63,533 nt of DNA from a virus (IMGVR_UViG_3300010157_000065:1-63533); one strand, 5' to 3'. Positions 19,795 through 27,824 are shown, counted from the first letter of the stretch. The notes: generated by a model not told the origin, from the letters alone. Made by a program: numbers and translations.

Positions 19795-21402
19795 TTATGA
19801 ATTTCTTAATTGTATATTAGTTGATTCTGTTATTAATCCTGGACTAACGTGTATTTTGTAATTTACATTTGACCATAAACTAGTTGTACAAGCTAAAATT
19901 GTAGCAGAGCCAAATACTCCTCCAGGAATACTACCATTACTTAAAGCTGTTACATACCATACTGTTTTAGTTGTTGATGTACTTGGATATGCTACAGCTA
20001 AATATTGTCCAGTAGCAGCAAAAGGAATACTAATTGTACCTGTTGAATCACTCACAACTTTATTTGCTGTTCCTGAGTTAATTGCAGATTGCATATTTGC
20101 AGCAGTAATTGGTGATGATGATTTATACCAAAAATATGGATATATACCTTGCACTGTTGTTGATTGCGTTGTTGAAGTTGCTCCTGCTAAAGGAATATCA
20201 AAATTCCCTCCTTTACTATTTAATGGTTGAATACCTGTTGCGTAAGTAACAGTTGCATTAAATGTATTGCCAGTTTCTAAAAGCGTAGGTGTTATTGATT
20301 TTGTATTGCTACCTTGTGCAACTCCATCAAATGAATAACTTGACGCAGTGCCAGCTCTATATCCTTGAGTAACTGTAGGTTGCCAAATGCCAGATACTAT
20401 GTTTCCTAATATGTTGCCTTGATTAAAATTAAATGTTAATGTAATAGCTGATGAACTTCCAATTTCTCTGACACCTGCATTATTAGTCAATGAAAAACTT
20501 GGAGGAGTTAAAGTAGGATTAAAAGTTTTAGTTAGTAAGTCTTCTACAAATGTTTGTAAAGTAGTTCCAATAGGTATTACTTGTTGGGCTGCTACACCAC
20601 CAACTTCGACATCCGCAGTTACAGCAGCTGTTGTTACAGAGGGAACAGGAGAAGTTATTGTTGACCATGAATAAGAAACATCGTTTAATGTAATTGCGTC
20701 AAGGTCTATTGTTAAATTATGACTTGAATCAAAATTATCAATAATTTTTATTGTTGGAAATTCGTCTTTGTTTAAATATAATTGTCTATTATTTACAAAA
20801 TTTGTTGATTGTATAAACGCTGTACCAGTACCACGATAATTAGATATGCCATTTCCACTATTAACTACACTTTGTAAAGTAGGAATTGAAGATGAAGAAG
20901 GAGAAGAATAAAGAGATATTAAATAATCTTTATCTTCTAATATACTTCCATTTCCTTGAATAAATTCTAAATCAACAACAAAAAAATTATTATCAGGAAT
21001 ATAAGGAGTGATATTTGTTATTTTGTAAACACCAAATTCATTTATATTCTCACCTCTTGAAAGTATTATTTTATCACCATTTATGAAGTTTAAATATTGA
21101 GAAATAGAATTTCCTTTTAAACTTTTATTACTCATTAAAAATGTAGAGATAGAAGAAAATAAAACTGAAGGTCCTCTTTCTGTAACAAAAGATATAGTTC
21201 CATCACTTCTTTGTTCTCCTATGTTTAATGTTTGATAAGTAAATTTTAAAAATGGAGAGTCTATAACTTGAGAATGATTATAATATTCAGCTAAAGAAGT
21301 AGGTGTAAAATTTTTTGTTTCGTTATTATTATTAGAGTCAGTTCCTATCCACTTATCAGTAGCAGTTACATTGGTATCTTTAATATAATTATTTATCCTC
21401 AT
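19795..21402 (-). CDS. Tail fibre / receptor-binding-type structural protein
   Basis: A 535-residue beta-rich protein three bases upstream of the fibre gene. Its first 40 residues (NNYIKDTNVTATDKWIGTD, then ETKNFTPTSLAEYY) match the start of the protein at 23805-24473 (NYLLDTELNDADTLIGTD, KTKNFTLGDLRNYV), so both probably share an attachment module for the same virion site. The central part has VPSVTTAAVTADVEVGGVAA and long Ser/Thr stretches. No enzyme motif is visible. Its start overlaps the spanin stop (ATGA). Confidence 0.65.
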   Translation of the reverse strand: MRINNYIKDTNVTATDKWIGTDSNNNNETKNFTPTSLAEYYNHSQVIDSPFLKFTYQTLNIGEQRSDGTISFVTERGPSVLFSSISTFLMSNKSLKGNSISQYLNFINGDKIILSRGENINEFGVYKITNITPYIPDNNFFVVDLEFIQGNGSILEDKDYLISLYSSPSSSSIPTLQSVVNSGNGISNYRGTGTAFIQSTNFVNNRQLYLNKDEFPTIKIIDNFDSSHNLTIDLDAITLNDVSYSWSTITSPVPSVTTAAVTADVEVGGVAAQQVIPIGTTLQTFVEDLLTKTFNPTLTPPSFSLTNNAGVREIGSSSAITLTFNFNQGNILGNIVSGIWQPTVTQGYRAGTASSYSFDGVAQGSNTKSITPTLLETGNTFNATVTYATGIQPLNSKGGNFDIPLAGATSTTQSTTVQGIYPYFWYKSSSPITAANMQSAINSGTANKVVSDSTGTISIPFAATGQYLAVAYPSTSTTKTVWYVTALSNGSIPGGVFGSATILACTTSLWSNVNYKIHVSPGLITESTNIQLRNS

Positions 21403-21878
21403 TTAATGTATTTTTTATATAAAACATAACCTACAATAATTAAAACAAGTATCCACCAATAAGACAAAATACTTTCTATTCTCTCAGATTTTTTTATAGA
21501 TGTTTTTTTTGAAGAATCTTTCCTTTCTTTTTTTGCAAATACAATATGTTTTTGATTGATTTCAGACACTTTTTCTATCTTGTCTATAGCAATATTGTTC
21601 TTGTGTTTTTTAATCCTTAAAATAGCATTTTTTACAGTGTCTCCTTTATAGATAAATGGTTTTGTTTTATCTATAGGGGATATTTCTATTTCAGAACCTT
21701 CAGAACTATCAATTACTTTTGTTTCTATATTGGTATTTTTAATTGCTTTAGAAGAATCTACTTTTTTTATTTCAACAACTTCTTTTTTTATTTCTTCAAC
21801 TTCTGTTTTATGTACTTTTCTTGAACCACAAGATATAAGACTTACACATAAAATTACTGCAAACATTATTTTTTTCAT
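21399..21878 (-). CDS. Unimolecular spanin (lipoprotein with C-terminal membrane anchor)
   Basis: A 159-residue protein with a lipoprotein signal, MKKIMFAVILCVSLISC, in which Cys17 fits a lipobox. A long charged periplasmic part is rich in Lys, Glu and Ser, and a single C-terminal transmembrane helix, YWWILVLIIVGYVLYKKYIK, closes it. An outer-membrane lipid anchor at one end and an inner-membrane helix at the other is the design of u-spanins such as phage T1 gp11, which fuse the two membranes in the last step of lysis. It overlaps the endolysin stop by four bases (ATGA), the usual lysis-cassette arrangement. The sequence similarity to known spanins was not tested. Confidence 0.72.
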   Translation of the reverse strand: MKKIMFAVILCVSLISCGSRKVHKTEVEEIKKEVVEIKKVDSSKAIKNTNIETKVIDSSEGSEIEISPIDKTKPFIYKGDTVKNAILRIKKHKNNIAIDKIEKVSEINQKHIVFAKKERKDSSKKTSIKKSERIESILSYWWILVLIIVGYVLYKKYIK

Positions 21879-22375
21879 TTTGGAAGTCTTTTAATTACTG
21901 AGTTCATAACTGATTTTAATTGGTCTGCATAATCTGGAGCTGTTGCATATCCAGCTTTACTTATCTCTTCAAAAAATTTAACTGGATTATTTTTAACCAA
22001 TAAAGCTTTAGAGTATCTAGGATTTTTTAAAAAAAAACTTATGTGGTCCTCAAATCCTTCAGCTGGTGTTTTGTATTTTCTAAACCAATCTTTGACTGTG
22101 TATTTAAAAGTGCCGTTAGTTTGTTTTACTATGCTTATAACTTCAGGATATTTAACAGAGTCTTTTGAATGATACTCTGTTGTCGTAATTAATTGCTTGT
22201 CTTGTTTATTTCCTTCACTCCATTTAATACCAAAGAAATTATTTCCCAAAGCTTTCTTACCCCAACCACTTTCAAGCGCTCCTTGAGTAAGGGTTATTAA
22301 ATAATTAAACCCTGTTTCGTTCTCTACTTTTTTTGCTTCTGGTAAATATGTTTTAACAAATTCTTCTGGAGTCAT
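21875..22375 (-). CDS. Endolysin: glucosaminidase-type peptidoglycan hydrolase
   Basis: A 166-residue protein matching the FlgJ/LYZ2 glucosaminidase domain over its full length: LITLTQGALESGWGKKALGNNFFGIKWSEGNK (residues about 26-57) carries the catalytic Glu of the ALESGWG motif. The later VKDWFRKYKTPAEGFEDHISFF and ISKAGYATAPDYADQL complete the domain. It cleaves the glycan backbone of murein. There is no signal peptide, so export would depend on the holin encoded just upstream. It is followed by the spanin gene with a four-base overlap. Confidence 0.85.
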   Translation of the reverse strand: MTPEEFVKTYLPEAKKVENETGFNYLITLTQGALESGWGKKALGNNFFGIKWSEGNKQDKQLITTTEYHSKDSVKYPEVISIVKQTNGTFKYTVKDWFRKYKTPAEGFEDHISFFLKNPRYSKALLVKNNPVKFFEEISKAGYATAPDYADQLKSVMNSVIKRLPK

Positions 22376-22383
22376 ATATTTTT

Positions 22384-22578
22384 TTATTTCTTAAATATTT
22401 TTTCAAATGCTGTAGCGGTTAAAGCCGTACCTGCTAATGCCGTAACAGCCTCTACTAATATATCTGTGTGAAATATAAACATAGCAACTATTAAAGACAA
22501 TGAACTTATGACCCCAATAAATCTCTTTGAACTATTAGGGTCTTGTGTGTTCAATAATGATTTTAAAAATTCAATCAT
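22384..22578 (-). CDS. Putative holin
   Basis: A 64-residue protein when started at the ATG at 22578 (MIEFLKSLLNTQDP), which overlaps the stop of the preceding gene by eight bases. A longer frame to 22602 is less likely. It has two hydrophobic segments, FIGVISSLSLIVAMFIF and a weaker AVTALAGTALTATAF, and ends with charged residues. Position directly ahead of the endolysin and size fit a holin that times lysis. Confidence 0.6.
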   Translation of the reverse strand: MIEFLKSLLNTQDPNSSKRFIGVISSLSLIVAMFIFHTDILVEAVTALAGTALTATAFEKIFKK

Positions 22579-22732
22579 CTTTTTTTCCGTTTTTCCAATC
22601 AATTAACTTTAACAAAGTATATATTATAGATGCTACTAAAAGAAAAATTCTTAAAAATGTTTCTAACTTAGAAAATGACAATGTAAATGCTAACAAATTG
22701 ACCGAGTATATCCTTAAATCTTGTATATTCAT
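22571..22732 (-). CDS. Small single-span membrane protein of the lysis cassette
   Basis: A 53-residue protein. It contains a hydrophobic helix around LRIFLLVASIIYTLLKLI (about residues 27-44) and a charged C terminus KNGKKDD. Its last eight bases overlap the start of the holin candidate, so the two are coupled. It may be a second holin, an antiholin or a pinholin-like regulator. This is inferred from topology and position. Confidence 0.55.
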   Translation of the reverse strand: MNIQDLRIYSVNLLAFTLSFSKLETFLRIFLLVASIIYTLLKLIDWKNGKKDD

Positions 22733-22736
22733 TATT

Positions 22737-23021
22737 TTATGCACCAGTATTAGTTCTTAAAAAAGTAAGAAGCTGAGCATAAGTTAGAGTATCAAAATTA
22801 TCTCCTCCAGCTGAATCATAAATATCAAAACCCCCAGTTTTAATAATACCTCCCATTCCTCCTAAAACATAAAAATATAAATTTGGAGAAGGGTCTCCAT
22901 CTACATTTTCTATTCTATAGTATATGTATTTTGCTGGAAGGCATAATACTTCTTGTGATGTTACAAGATCTGTTACTACTATATAATTATTTGTTTTTGC
23001 TATTGAATATTGTGCTGCCAT
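22737..23021 (-). CDS. Small beta-rich virion-type protein
   Basis: A 94-residue protein lying just upstream of the lysis genes. It begins MAAQYSIAKTNNYIVVTDL and has a Gly-rich middle (VLGGMGGIIKTGGFDIYDSAGG). The strand pattern and lack of charge suggest a small structural protein, perhaps a fibre or baseplate-like accessory. No family is recognised. Confidence 0.5.
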   Translation of the reverse strand: MAAQYSIAKTNNYIVVTDLVTSQEVLCLPAKYIYYRIENVDGDPSPNLYFYVLGGMGGIIKTGGFDIYDSAGGDNFDTLTYAQLLTFLRTNTGA

Positions 23022-23048
23022 TTTTTTATTTTTTGTTTTTAGTATTAT

Positions 23049-23300
23049 TTACTTTTTCTTTCCTCCACCTCTTGCTCTATTAGCTTTAGCACTCTCTAGT
23101 TTAGTTACCTTACCACCAAAATGAGATGCGTCTAATCCATCGCCATTTCCGTAAGTTCCTTTTTTTCTATTATAAGCATTAGCTTCCTCTCTTTTTTTTA
23201 TAGCAGATGGTTTTGAAGCAGCTTCTCTTGAGGTATCTCTATGTTTTTTTTTAGCCTCTGGATTATCTCTATAATACTTAGCTGTTCTTCCTAAAGGCAT
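23049..23300 (-). CDS. Conserved small basic phage protein
   Basis: An 83-residue, very basic protein with KKREEANAYNRKKGTYGNGD followed by GLDASHFGGK and a GGGKKK end. I recall a recurrent small protein in many tailed phages with the NR-GTYGNGDG-D-SH pattern. Its function is unknown. It belongs to a run of small lysine-rich genes (23049-24946) that I infer to be minor virion or DNA-associated proteins. Confidence 0.55.
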   Translation of the reverse strand: MPLGRTAKYYRDNPEAKKKHRDTSREAASKPSAIKKREEANAYNRKKGTYGNGDGLDASHFGGKVTKLESAKANRARGGGKKK

Positions 23301-23302
23301 TA

Positions 23303-23605
23303 TTACTTCATTTTCTTTTTAGCTACAACTATTGCAACTTTACCTTGCATTTTTTTAGCAGCAACTTTTTTAGCCATAAATTTAGCCTCTTCATTTTTCT
23401 TTACAGTTTTGCTCTCACCTTTCTCGTGTTTCATCATAACTGCTTTAGAAGGATATTTCTCTCCTGTTTTTTTCTCAACAATCATTGCTGTTTTTTTTGT
23501 ACTTGTTGTTTTCATTTTTTTGTTTTTGTCTAGGTTTTTTAATATATTAACTTGAGTTTCATTGAATCTCATTACTCTATGGTTTAAGGATAATCCTACA
23601 TCCAT
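23303..23605 (-). CDS. Lysine-rich small protein
   Basis: A 100-residue protein with about a third Lys in the C-terminal half (VAAKKMQGKVAIVVAKKKMK) and the segment IVEKKTGEKYPSKAVMMKHE. The start at 23605 overlaps the upstream stop by one base (TAATG), which favours coupling. An alternative ATG at 23515 has the A-rich leader typical of this genome and would give a 70-residue protein. The composition suggests nucleic acid binding, possibly packaged with DNA. Confidence 0.5.
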   Translation of the reverse strand: MDVGLSLNHRVMRFNETQVNILKNLDKNKKMKTTSTKKTAMIVEKKTGEKYPSKAVMMKHEKGESKTVKKNEEAKFMAKKVAAKKMQGKVAIVVAKKKMK

Positions 23606-23784
23606 TATTTTTTTTTGTTTTGAGGCATTGATTTTTTAGGAAGTTCTTTTGGTCCTTTTCCTTTTACCTTTGATTTACCAGCTACTGATAATGCAATAGC
23701 AATAGCTTGAGCTTTAGACTTTCCATGAGACATTTCAGTCTTGATGTTTTTCCCTACGTTTTCTCTTCCTTTTAATAGTGGCAT
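23605..23784 (-). CDS. Small conserved phage protein (QAIAIALS motif)
   Basis: A 59-residue basic protein, too short for many gene callers. It carries ENVGKNIKTEMSHGKSKAQA followed by IAIALSVAG and a Lys-rich tail. I recall many phages with small proteins of the form K-x-N-I-x-x-E-(M/L)-x-x-G-(K/R)-x-x-x-QA-A-AL. The role is unknown. It is coupled to the next gene by a TAATG overlap. Confidence 0.55.
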   Translation of the reverse strand: MPLLKGRENVGKNIKTEMSHGKSKAQAIAIALSVAGKSKVKGKGPKELPKKSMPQNKKK

Positions 23785-23804
23785 AATTTTTATTTTTATA
23801 TTTT

Positions 23805-24473
23805 TTAATTGTAAACTCTAATTTCTATAGATTTATTTACTAAACCATTTGTTCTTCCATTTTTGTCACATAAAAGAAATTCTATGTAATCAACAAATTG
23901 TTCTTCTCCATAGACTGTTAATTGTGCTATTTGTGGTGATTCTGTAATGTTATAGTTTTCAGGACCTATAAATACAATTGTTTTTCCAATTGTAAATAAA
24001 TTATTGGAATTTAAAACATAATCTCCAACATTATTATATATCCACCATACATTACCAATAGTATTTTCTAATACTTTTACAGTTGGAGATCCTGTATCAT
24101 ATCGTAAATATACATTTATTCCCCAACTACTAGGAACTTCTCCTGTTGCTACAAAATAAGTTCCAAAAGCATTACTTGGAGCACCAACATTTGTAAAGTC
24201 GTGATTAGCTCCTCCTCCATCATCTATAATTTGATATGTAGTACCAATAGTTAAATTGGTTTGATATAAAGGTTGTAAAGAACTTGTTCCACTCTGTGTT
24301 AATAAAGCTGTAAATACTTTATACTTTAATTCTCCACTTCTAACATAGTTTCTAAGATCTCCTAAAGTAAAGTTTTTAGTTTTATTCAAATCATTACCTA
24401 TTGATCCATCTGTTCCAATCAATGTATCGGCATCATTTAATTCAGTATCTAATAAATAGTTTTGTATCTTCAT
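23805..24473 (-). CDS. Structural protein sharing an N-terminal module with the fibre gene
   Basis: A 222-residue beta-rich protein. Residues 1-45 (MKIQNYLLDTELNDADTLIG, then KTKNFTLGDLRNYV) match the start of the 535-residue fibre-type protein at 19795-21402, while the rest differs. The middle is rich in Tyr, Gly and Thr, and the end reads GLVNKSIEIRVYN. I infer a virion appendage protein that uses the same docking module as the fibre protein. Confidence 0.55.
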   Translation of the reverse strand: MKIQNYLLDTELNDADTLIGTDGSIGNDLNKTKNFTLGDLRNYVRSGELKYKVFTALLTQSGTSSLQPLYQTNLTIGTTYQIIDDGGGANHDFTNVGAPSNAFGTYFVATGEVPSSWGINVYLRYDTGSPTVKVLENTIGNVWWIYNNVGDYVLNSNNLFTIGKTIVFIGPENYNITESPQIAQLTVYGEEQFVDYIEFLLCDKNGRTNGLVNKSIEIRVYN

Positions 24474-24476
24474 TTT

Positions 24477-24635
24477 TTATTTTTTATATGGGAACTTTTT
24501 ATTTAAAACTTTTTTTCTTTTTTCGCAATCTCCACAATCTTTTCCTCCATTCATTTTTTTAACCAATGGTTTAATTCCAGTGAATTTAGTTAGTTTTTCT
24601 ACAGTATCACCCAATCCTTTACTTTTTTTTGCCAT
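24477..24635 (-). CDS. Small CxxC protein (CGDCEKR motif)
   Basis: A 52-residue basic protein that ends with GGKDCGDCEKRKKVLNKKFPY. The CxxC pair followed by KR--LN--FPY recurs, as I recall, in small proteins of Bacteroidetes phages. The sequence may bind one metal ion with a partner or form a disulphide. It lies between two structural-type genes with gaps of 2 and 3 bases. Confidence 0.55.
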   Translation of the reverse strand: MAKKSKGLGDTVEKLTKFTGIKPLVKKMNGGKDCGDCEKRKKVLNKKFPYKK

Positions 24636-24637
24636 AA

Positions 24638-24946
24638 TTATTTTTTATTTTTAAATCTTTCTCCAACTCCAGAAGTCCTTCCTTCTCTATATACTTTAGA
24701 TTTAGGACTCCACAAGTCGTGCATAGACCAATATCCAGCTGTCAATTTAGATTGCTCTCCTTCTCCAGCGTGTCTCTTTCTATATTGCTTTCTTGCTTCA
24801 GAACTATAGTTTGAACTATATCCTTTAGCTCCATATCTAACTATTTTTTCTTCTCCTCCAGAACAAGCCTTAACTACTCTTTTGTGCTTACCATCGTTAG
24901 CAGGTCTAGGTTTGTTGCAAGGCATATTCTTTTTATCTATTGGCAT
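24638..24946 (-). CDS. Small conserved protein, first gene of the lysis/virion transcript
   Basis: A 102-residue protein with MPCNKPRP near the start, KRVVKACSGGEEKIVRYGAK and, later, RKRHAGEGEQSKLTAGYWS. The pattern of a Cys-containing basic start followed by RH--------L-A-YW-----W is one I associate with small conserved proteins of marine and Bacteroidetes phages, of unknown function. It has its own promoter (TAACTTTG at 24969-24976), so it heads the leftward operon that runs through the lysis genes. Confidence 0.6.
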   Translation of the reverse strand: MPIDKKNMPCNKPRPANDGKHKRVVKACSGGEEKIVRYGAKGYSSNYSSEARKQYRKRHAGEGEQSKLTAGYWSMHDLWSPKSKVYREGRTSGVGERFKNKK

Positions 24947-24968
24947 AAATATGTTTTTTTAATCTGTG

Positions 24969-24976
24969 CAAAGTTA
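24969..24976 (-). promoter_or_regulatory. -7 box TAACTTTG, leftward
   Basis: Minus-strand TAACTTTG followed by CA is 22 bases upstream of the ATG at 24946. It is one half of a divergent promoter pair with the rightward box at 24992. Confidence 0.65.
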
Positions 24977-24991
24977 CATATTTTTTTATTT

Positions 24992-24999
24992 TACATTTG
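24992..24999 (+). promoter_or_regulatory. -7 box TACATTTG, rightward
   Basis: TACATTTG followed by CA lies 22 bases before the ATG at 25022. It is separated from the leftward box by only 15 bases, so the protein made from 25022 could regulate both directions. Confidence 0.65.
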
Positions 25000-25021
25000 C
25001 ATATAAATTTAATTCAATAGT

Positions 25022-25567
25022 ATGGGAAGAATAGCAGGAAGAAGAAGAATGTACAAAAAAGGAGAGAGAAAGTACACCGTTCAAAAATTAAAAACAGTAG
25101 CAAGAAAACCTAATTACTTATACTCAGAGAAGGCATCTACATACCTAAAGTATATTCGTGTTGTAAGAAAGTACATACAGAAAAAATATGAGCTTAGCAT
25201 ATCTGAATTAGAGTTGGTCTTATATCTTTATGATGAGAGTATATTTGATAATAAAACTTTTGTAGAGTATTCTTCTATACTAGGTTTCTCAACTATAGAT
25301 TGGTTACACCGTTTGAAAGAAAGAGGGATAGTGAAGAAGTGGAGAGATGAGCCTGGATATAAAAGATTATATACATTAACTCACAAATATAAGATTGCTT
25401 GTAATAAACTATATAAACACCTTGAAGGAGAGCCTATACCTACTAATGTAAATCAAAACCCTTTGTTTAAAGTGTCTGCATCTTATAGTGATAAATTGTA
25501 TGCAAGGTTAATAAAACAGATGAATAGAAAAAGAGAGGAAGGAAAAAAGAATCCAGACCTCTCTTAA
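25022..25567 (+). CDS. Winged-helix DNA-binding protein (MarR-like)
   Basis: A 181-residue protein with a very basic start (MGRIAGRRRMYKKGERKYTV). It is followed by a winged-helix-like region: LSISELELVLYLYDES, TFVEYSSILGFSTIDWLHRL and ERGIVKKWRDEPGYKRLYTL (about residues 57-122), with the last as the wing. It is a lone rightward gene among leftward virion genes and shares a compact divergent promoter region with the operon at 24946. I infer that it is a transcription regulator of late genes; a virion role for the basic N terminus cannot be excluded. Confidence 0.6.
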   Translation: MGRIAGRRRMYKKGERKYTVQKLKTVARKPNYLYSEKASTYLKYIRVVRKYIQKKYELSISELELVLYLYDESIFDNKTFVEYSSILGFSTIDWLHRLKERGIVKKWRDEPGYKRLYTLTHKYKIACNKLYKHLEGEPIPTNVNQNPLFKVSASYSDKLYARLIKQMNRKREEGKKNPDLS

Positions 25568-25588
25568 TGATACCAACTTCAGAAGAAA

Positions 25589-25750
25589 CTATTTATCTTC
25601 TAACACCTCTTCTGTAGGTTGTGTTTTCATAGCTAACAAAACATTCAATGCGTCATTAACCACCGCAGAGTCTTTTAAATTAAAAACTCCTTTTTGAGCA
25701 GATATATTTAATGCTTGCTCGATAACTGTAATTGCTTGATCTAAATTCAT
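25589..25750 (-). CDS. Small helical protein after groES
   Basis: A 53-residue protein, MNLDQAITVIEQALNISAQK and onward, that is probably one helical hairpin. It lies 21 bases after the groES stop and is the last gene of the chaperonin operon. The function is unknown. Similar helical snippets occur in phages as capsid or chaperone accessories, but I have no direct match. Confidence 0.55.
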   Translation of the reverse strand: MNLDQAITVIEQALNISAQKGVFNLKDSAVVNDALNVLLAMKTQPTEEVLEDK

Positions 25751-25771
25751 TTTTATTTATTTATTTATTAA

Positions 25772-26032
25772 TTAAAGTACTATTCTAATGTCATTCTCGC
25801 TAATGACTAGGTATTTTCCGCCTTCTATTCTTAATTCACTAGCATTAGTTTTATCGTAGTAAATTTTATCTCCAGGTTGAATACCTTTAACCAAATCACC
25901 TGTTAGAAATACATCGGCAAGTTTATACCGTATCTCTCTATCGTTTGCTTCAGTTATTACTAAACCAACTTTGTTTTTAACCTCCTCTTTAATTGGGGAG
26001 ATAACTATTGTTCTTCCAAATGCTTTTGCCAT
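25772..26032 (-). CDS. groES: Co-chaperonin GroES
   Basis: An 86-residue protein with the GroES plan: the start FGRTIVISPIKEEVKNKVGL, then VIT (the mobile loop with a Gly-hydrophobic-hydrophobic-hydrophobic tip), IQPGDKIYYDK (about residues 51-61), and the closing ISENDIRIVL. It caps the GroEL ring for folding of client proteins. Its start overlaps the groEL stop by one base (TAATG), so the order is groEL then groES, the reverse of the usual bacterial groESL operon. Confidence 0.85.
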   Translation of the reverse strand: MAKAFGRTIVISPIKEEVKNKVGLVITEANDREIRYKLADVFLTGDLVKGIQPGDKIYYDKTNASELRIEGGKYLVISENDIRIVL

Positions 26033-27630
26033 TACCCTTGTCTTTTATTAGTTATTGTAGCCTCTGTAGTCAATAAAATAGAGGAAACAGATACTGCATT
26101 CTCAACAGCATTACGAACAACCTTAGTCGCATCAATAACACCCATTTTAAACATATCCCCACATTCTTCTGTAATTACGTTATATCCATATCCTTTGGTA
26201 TCCTCTTTAAATATATCTGCTAATATTTCATCTACACCAACACCAGCATTTTTTAATATTTGGTCAAATGGAGAATGTAAAGCAGACATTATTGAAAAGT
26301 ATCCTTTATTGAAATCGCTTTGAGAATTTAATTCAAATGGGTCTTTAAACATTTTTAAGCCATTAAAAACATCAATCAATGCTATTCCTCCTCCAGGCAA
26401 AATTCCTTCTTCTAACGCAGCCTTTGTAGCTTTAATCGCATCATCAACTCTATCTTTCTTCTCCTTCATTTCAACCTCGCTATTAGCCCCTACTTTTACT
26501 ACAGCAATCCCACCACATAATCTGCCAAGTCTGTCTTCGTAGTGCCATAGGTCTAGTTTGTTTTCAGAGAGTGAGATAGATTCTCTTACGTTAGAAACAC
26601 GAGCCTCAATATCATCTATGTACTTCTCTCTATCTGTAATAAGAATAGTTTGGTGTACATCAGAAATACATTTAAAAGCCTCTCCTAAGTAAGATGCGTC
26701 AATAGTAGATAAATCATTCCCTGTTTCATCAGATGCAAGTGTAGCTCCTGTTAATGCACATAGGTCCTCTAGTAATTCAAACCTTTTGATACCAAATCCT
26801 TCAGGTGAAACCACATTAACTTTAATTACTCCTTTAGCTTTGTTTACGTTCAAAGTATTCATAACACCATCTTCAACATCAGAGATAATCAAGAGGCTTC
26901 TTTTGTTTTGCATAGCAGCCTCACATATTGGAAGAATATCCTCAAGACTTTTAATTTCTTGGTCTGAGATAAATACTAATGGGTTTTCTAACACACACTC
27001 TTGTTTCTGTTGGTTTGTTATTAAATAAGGAGAGTTATACCCCTTCTTAATTTTAGTTCCATCAATAACTTCAACGTATGTTTTAGAAGACATACTTTCC
27101 TCCATAGTTACAACACCATCAACACCAACTTTTAAGTAAGCACTTGCAATAATATCACCCAGCTCACTATCATTATTAGCTGAGATTCTAGCTACGCTTT
27201 TAAGGGTCTTGTTGTTTACCTTCTTACTTTGTTTTTTCAACGCTTCAACAATGTCGTTTGAAGCCATCTGCATACCCTTTTTAAACTGAGAGATATTTGT
27301 CTTTTCATCAATTAATGTAATTGCTTTGTTTACAATGCTTTGTGTTAATACTGCTGTGGTTGTAGTTCCATCGCCTGCGTTATCAGCACTTCTTATAGAT
27401 GCTTGCTTGATAATACTTGCTCCTAGATTTTCTGTGGGATCAGATAGATTAATAGACTTTGCTACTGTAACACCATCTTTTGAAAGGTGAGGAAGACCTC
27501 TCTCATCTTCTATTGCAACATTTCTTCCTGCTGCACCTAATGTAACTTTTACTGCGTTTGCAACAATGTTTACACCGTTAATTAATTTTTCTTTGGCATC
27601 ATCTCCAAAGAGGATTTCTTTTTCAATCAT
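26032..27630 (-). CDS. groEL: Chaperonin GroEL
   Basis: A 532-residue chaperonin subunit with normal length and key residues. KVTLGAAGRNVAIE and the ATP-binding Asp52 in SKDGVTVAKS are present. The nucleotide motif AGDGTTTTAVL has Asp87, and EMKEKKDRVDDAIKATKAAL holds the Asp equivalent to E. coli Asp398, followed by GILPGGG. It forms the folding cage for phage proteins such as capsid or fibre. The C-terminal Gly-Gly-Met repeat is missing; the protein ends TNKRQG. The divergence from cellular GroEL within the apical domain (residues 190-370) suggests a viral lineage rather than a recent host copy. Confidence 0.92.
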   Translation of the reverse strand: MIEKEILFGDDAKEKLINGVNIVANAVKVTLGAAGRNVAIEDERGLPHLSKDGVTVAKSINLSDPTENLGASIIKQASIRSADNAGDGTTTTAVLTQSIVNKAITLIDEKTNISQFKKGMQMASNDIVEALKKQSKKVNNKTLKSVARISANNDSELGDIIASAYLKVGVDGVVTMEESMSSKTYVEVIDGTKIKKGYNSPYLITNQQKQECVLENPLVFISDQEIKSLEDILPICEAAMQNKRSLLIISDVEDGVMNTLNVNKAKGVIKVNVVSPEGFGIKRFELLEDLCALTGATLASDETGNDLSTIDASYLGEAFKCISDVHQTILITDREKYIDDIEARVSNVRESISLSENKLDLWHYEDRLGRLCGGIAVVKVGANSEVEMKEKKDRVDDAIKATKAALEEGILPGGGIALIDVFNGLKMFKDPFELNSQSDFNKGYFSIMSALHSPFDQILKNAGVGVDEILADIFKEDTKGYGYNVITEECGDMFKMGVIDATKVVRNAVENAVSVSSILLTTEATITNKRQG

Positions 27631-27654
27631 AGTTTTAATTTAATTTAATTTGTT

Positions 27655-27789
27655 TTATTCCCAAGTAAGTTTTAATTTAAAAATAAAGAAGTAAACTCCT
27701 ACTTCGTTGTAATCATATTCTTGGTCTTTGTAGTAAAAGTCAAAACCAAATAGGCAAAGTTGTGGGGAGATTTCTAATTCTATTTCCAT
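27655..27789 (-). CDS. Small protein at the head of the chaperonin operon
   Basis: A 44-residue protein that starts at the ATG at 27789, 28 bases after the -7 box TATATTTG. It is rich in aromatic residues (GFDFYYKDQEYDYNEVGVYF) and hydrophobic at the end. The groEL start is 24 bases beyond its stop. No family is known. It may act as a leader peptide or as a small chaperone accessory. Confidence 0.5.
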   Translation of the reverse strand: MEIELEISPQLCLFGFDFYYKDQEYDYNEVGVYFFIFKLKLTWE

Positions 27790-27816
27790 ATTTATATTTA
27801 ATTTAATTTAACCTTG

Positions 27817-27824
27817 CAAATATA
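27817..27824 (-). promoter_or_regulatory. -7 box TATATTTG, leftward (groEL operon)
   Basis: Minus-strand TATATTTG followed by CA precedes the first chaperonin-operon gene by 27 bases. With the rightward box at 27840 it forms a divergent pair only 15 bases apart, as at 24.97 kb. Confidence 0.65.
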
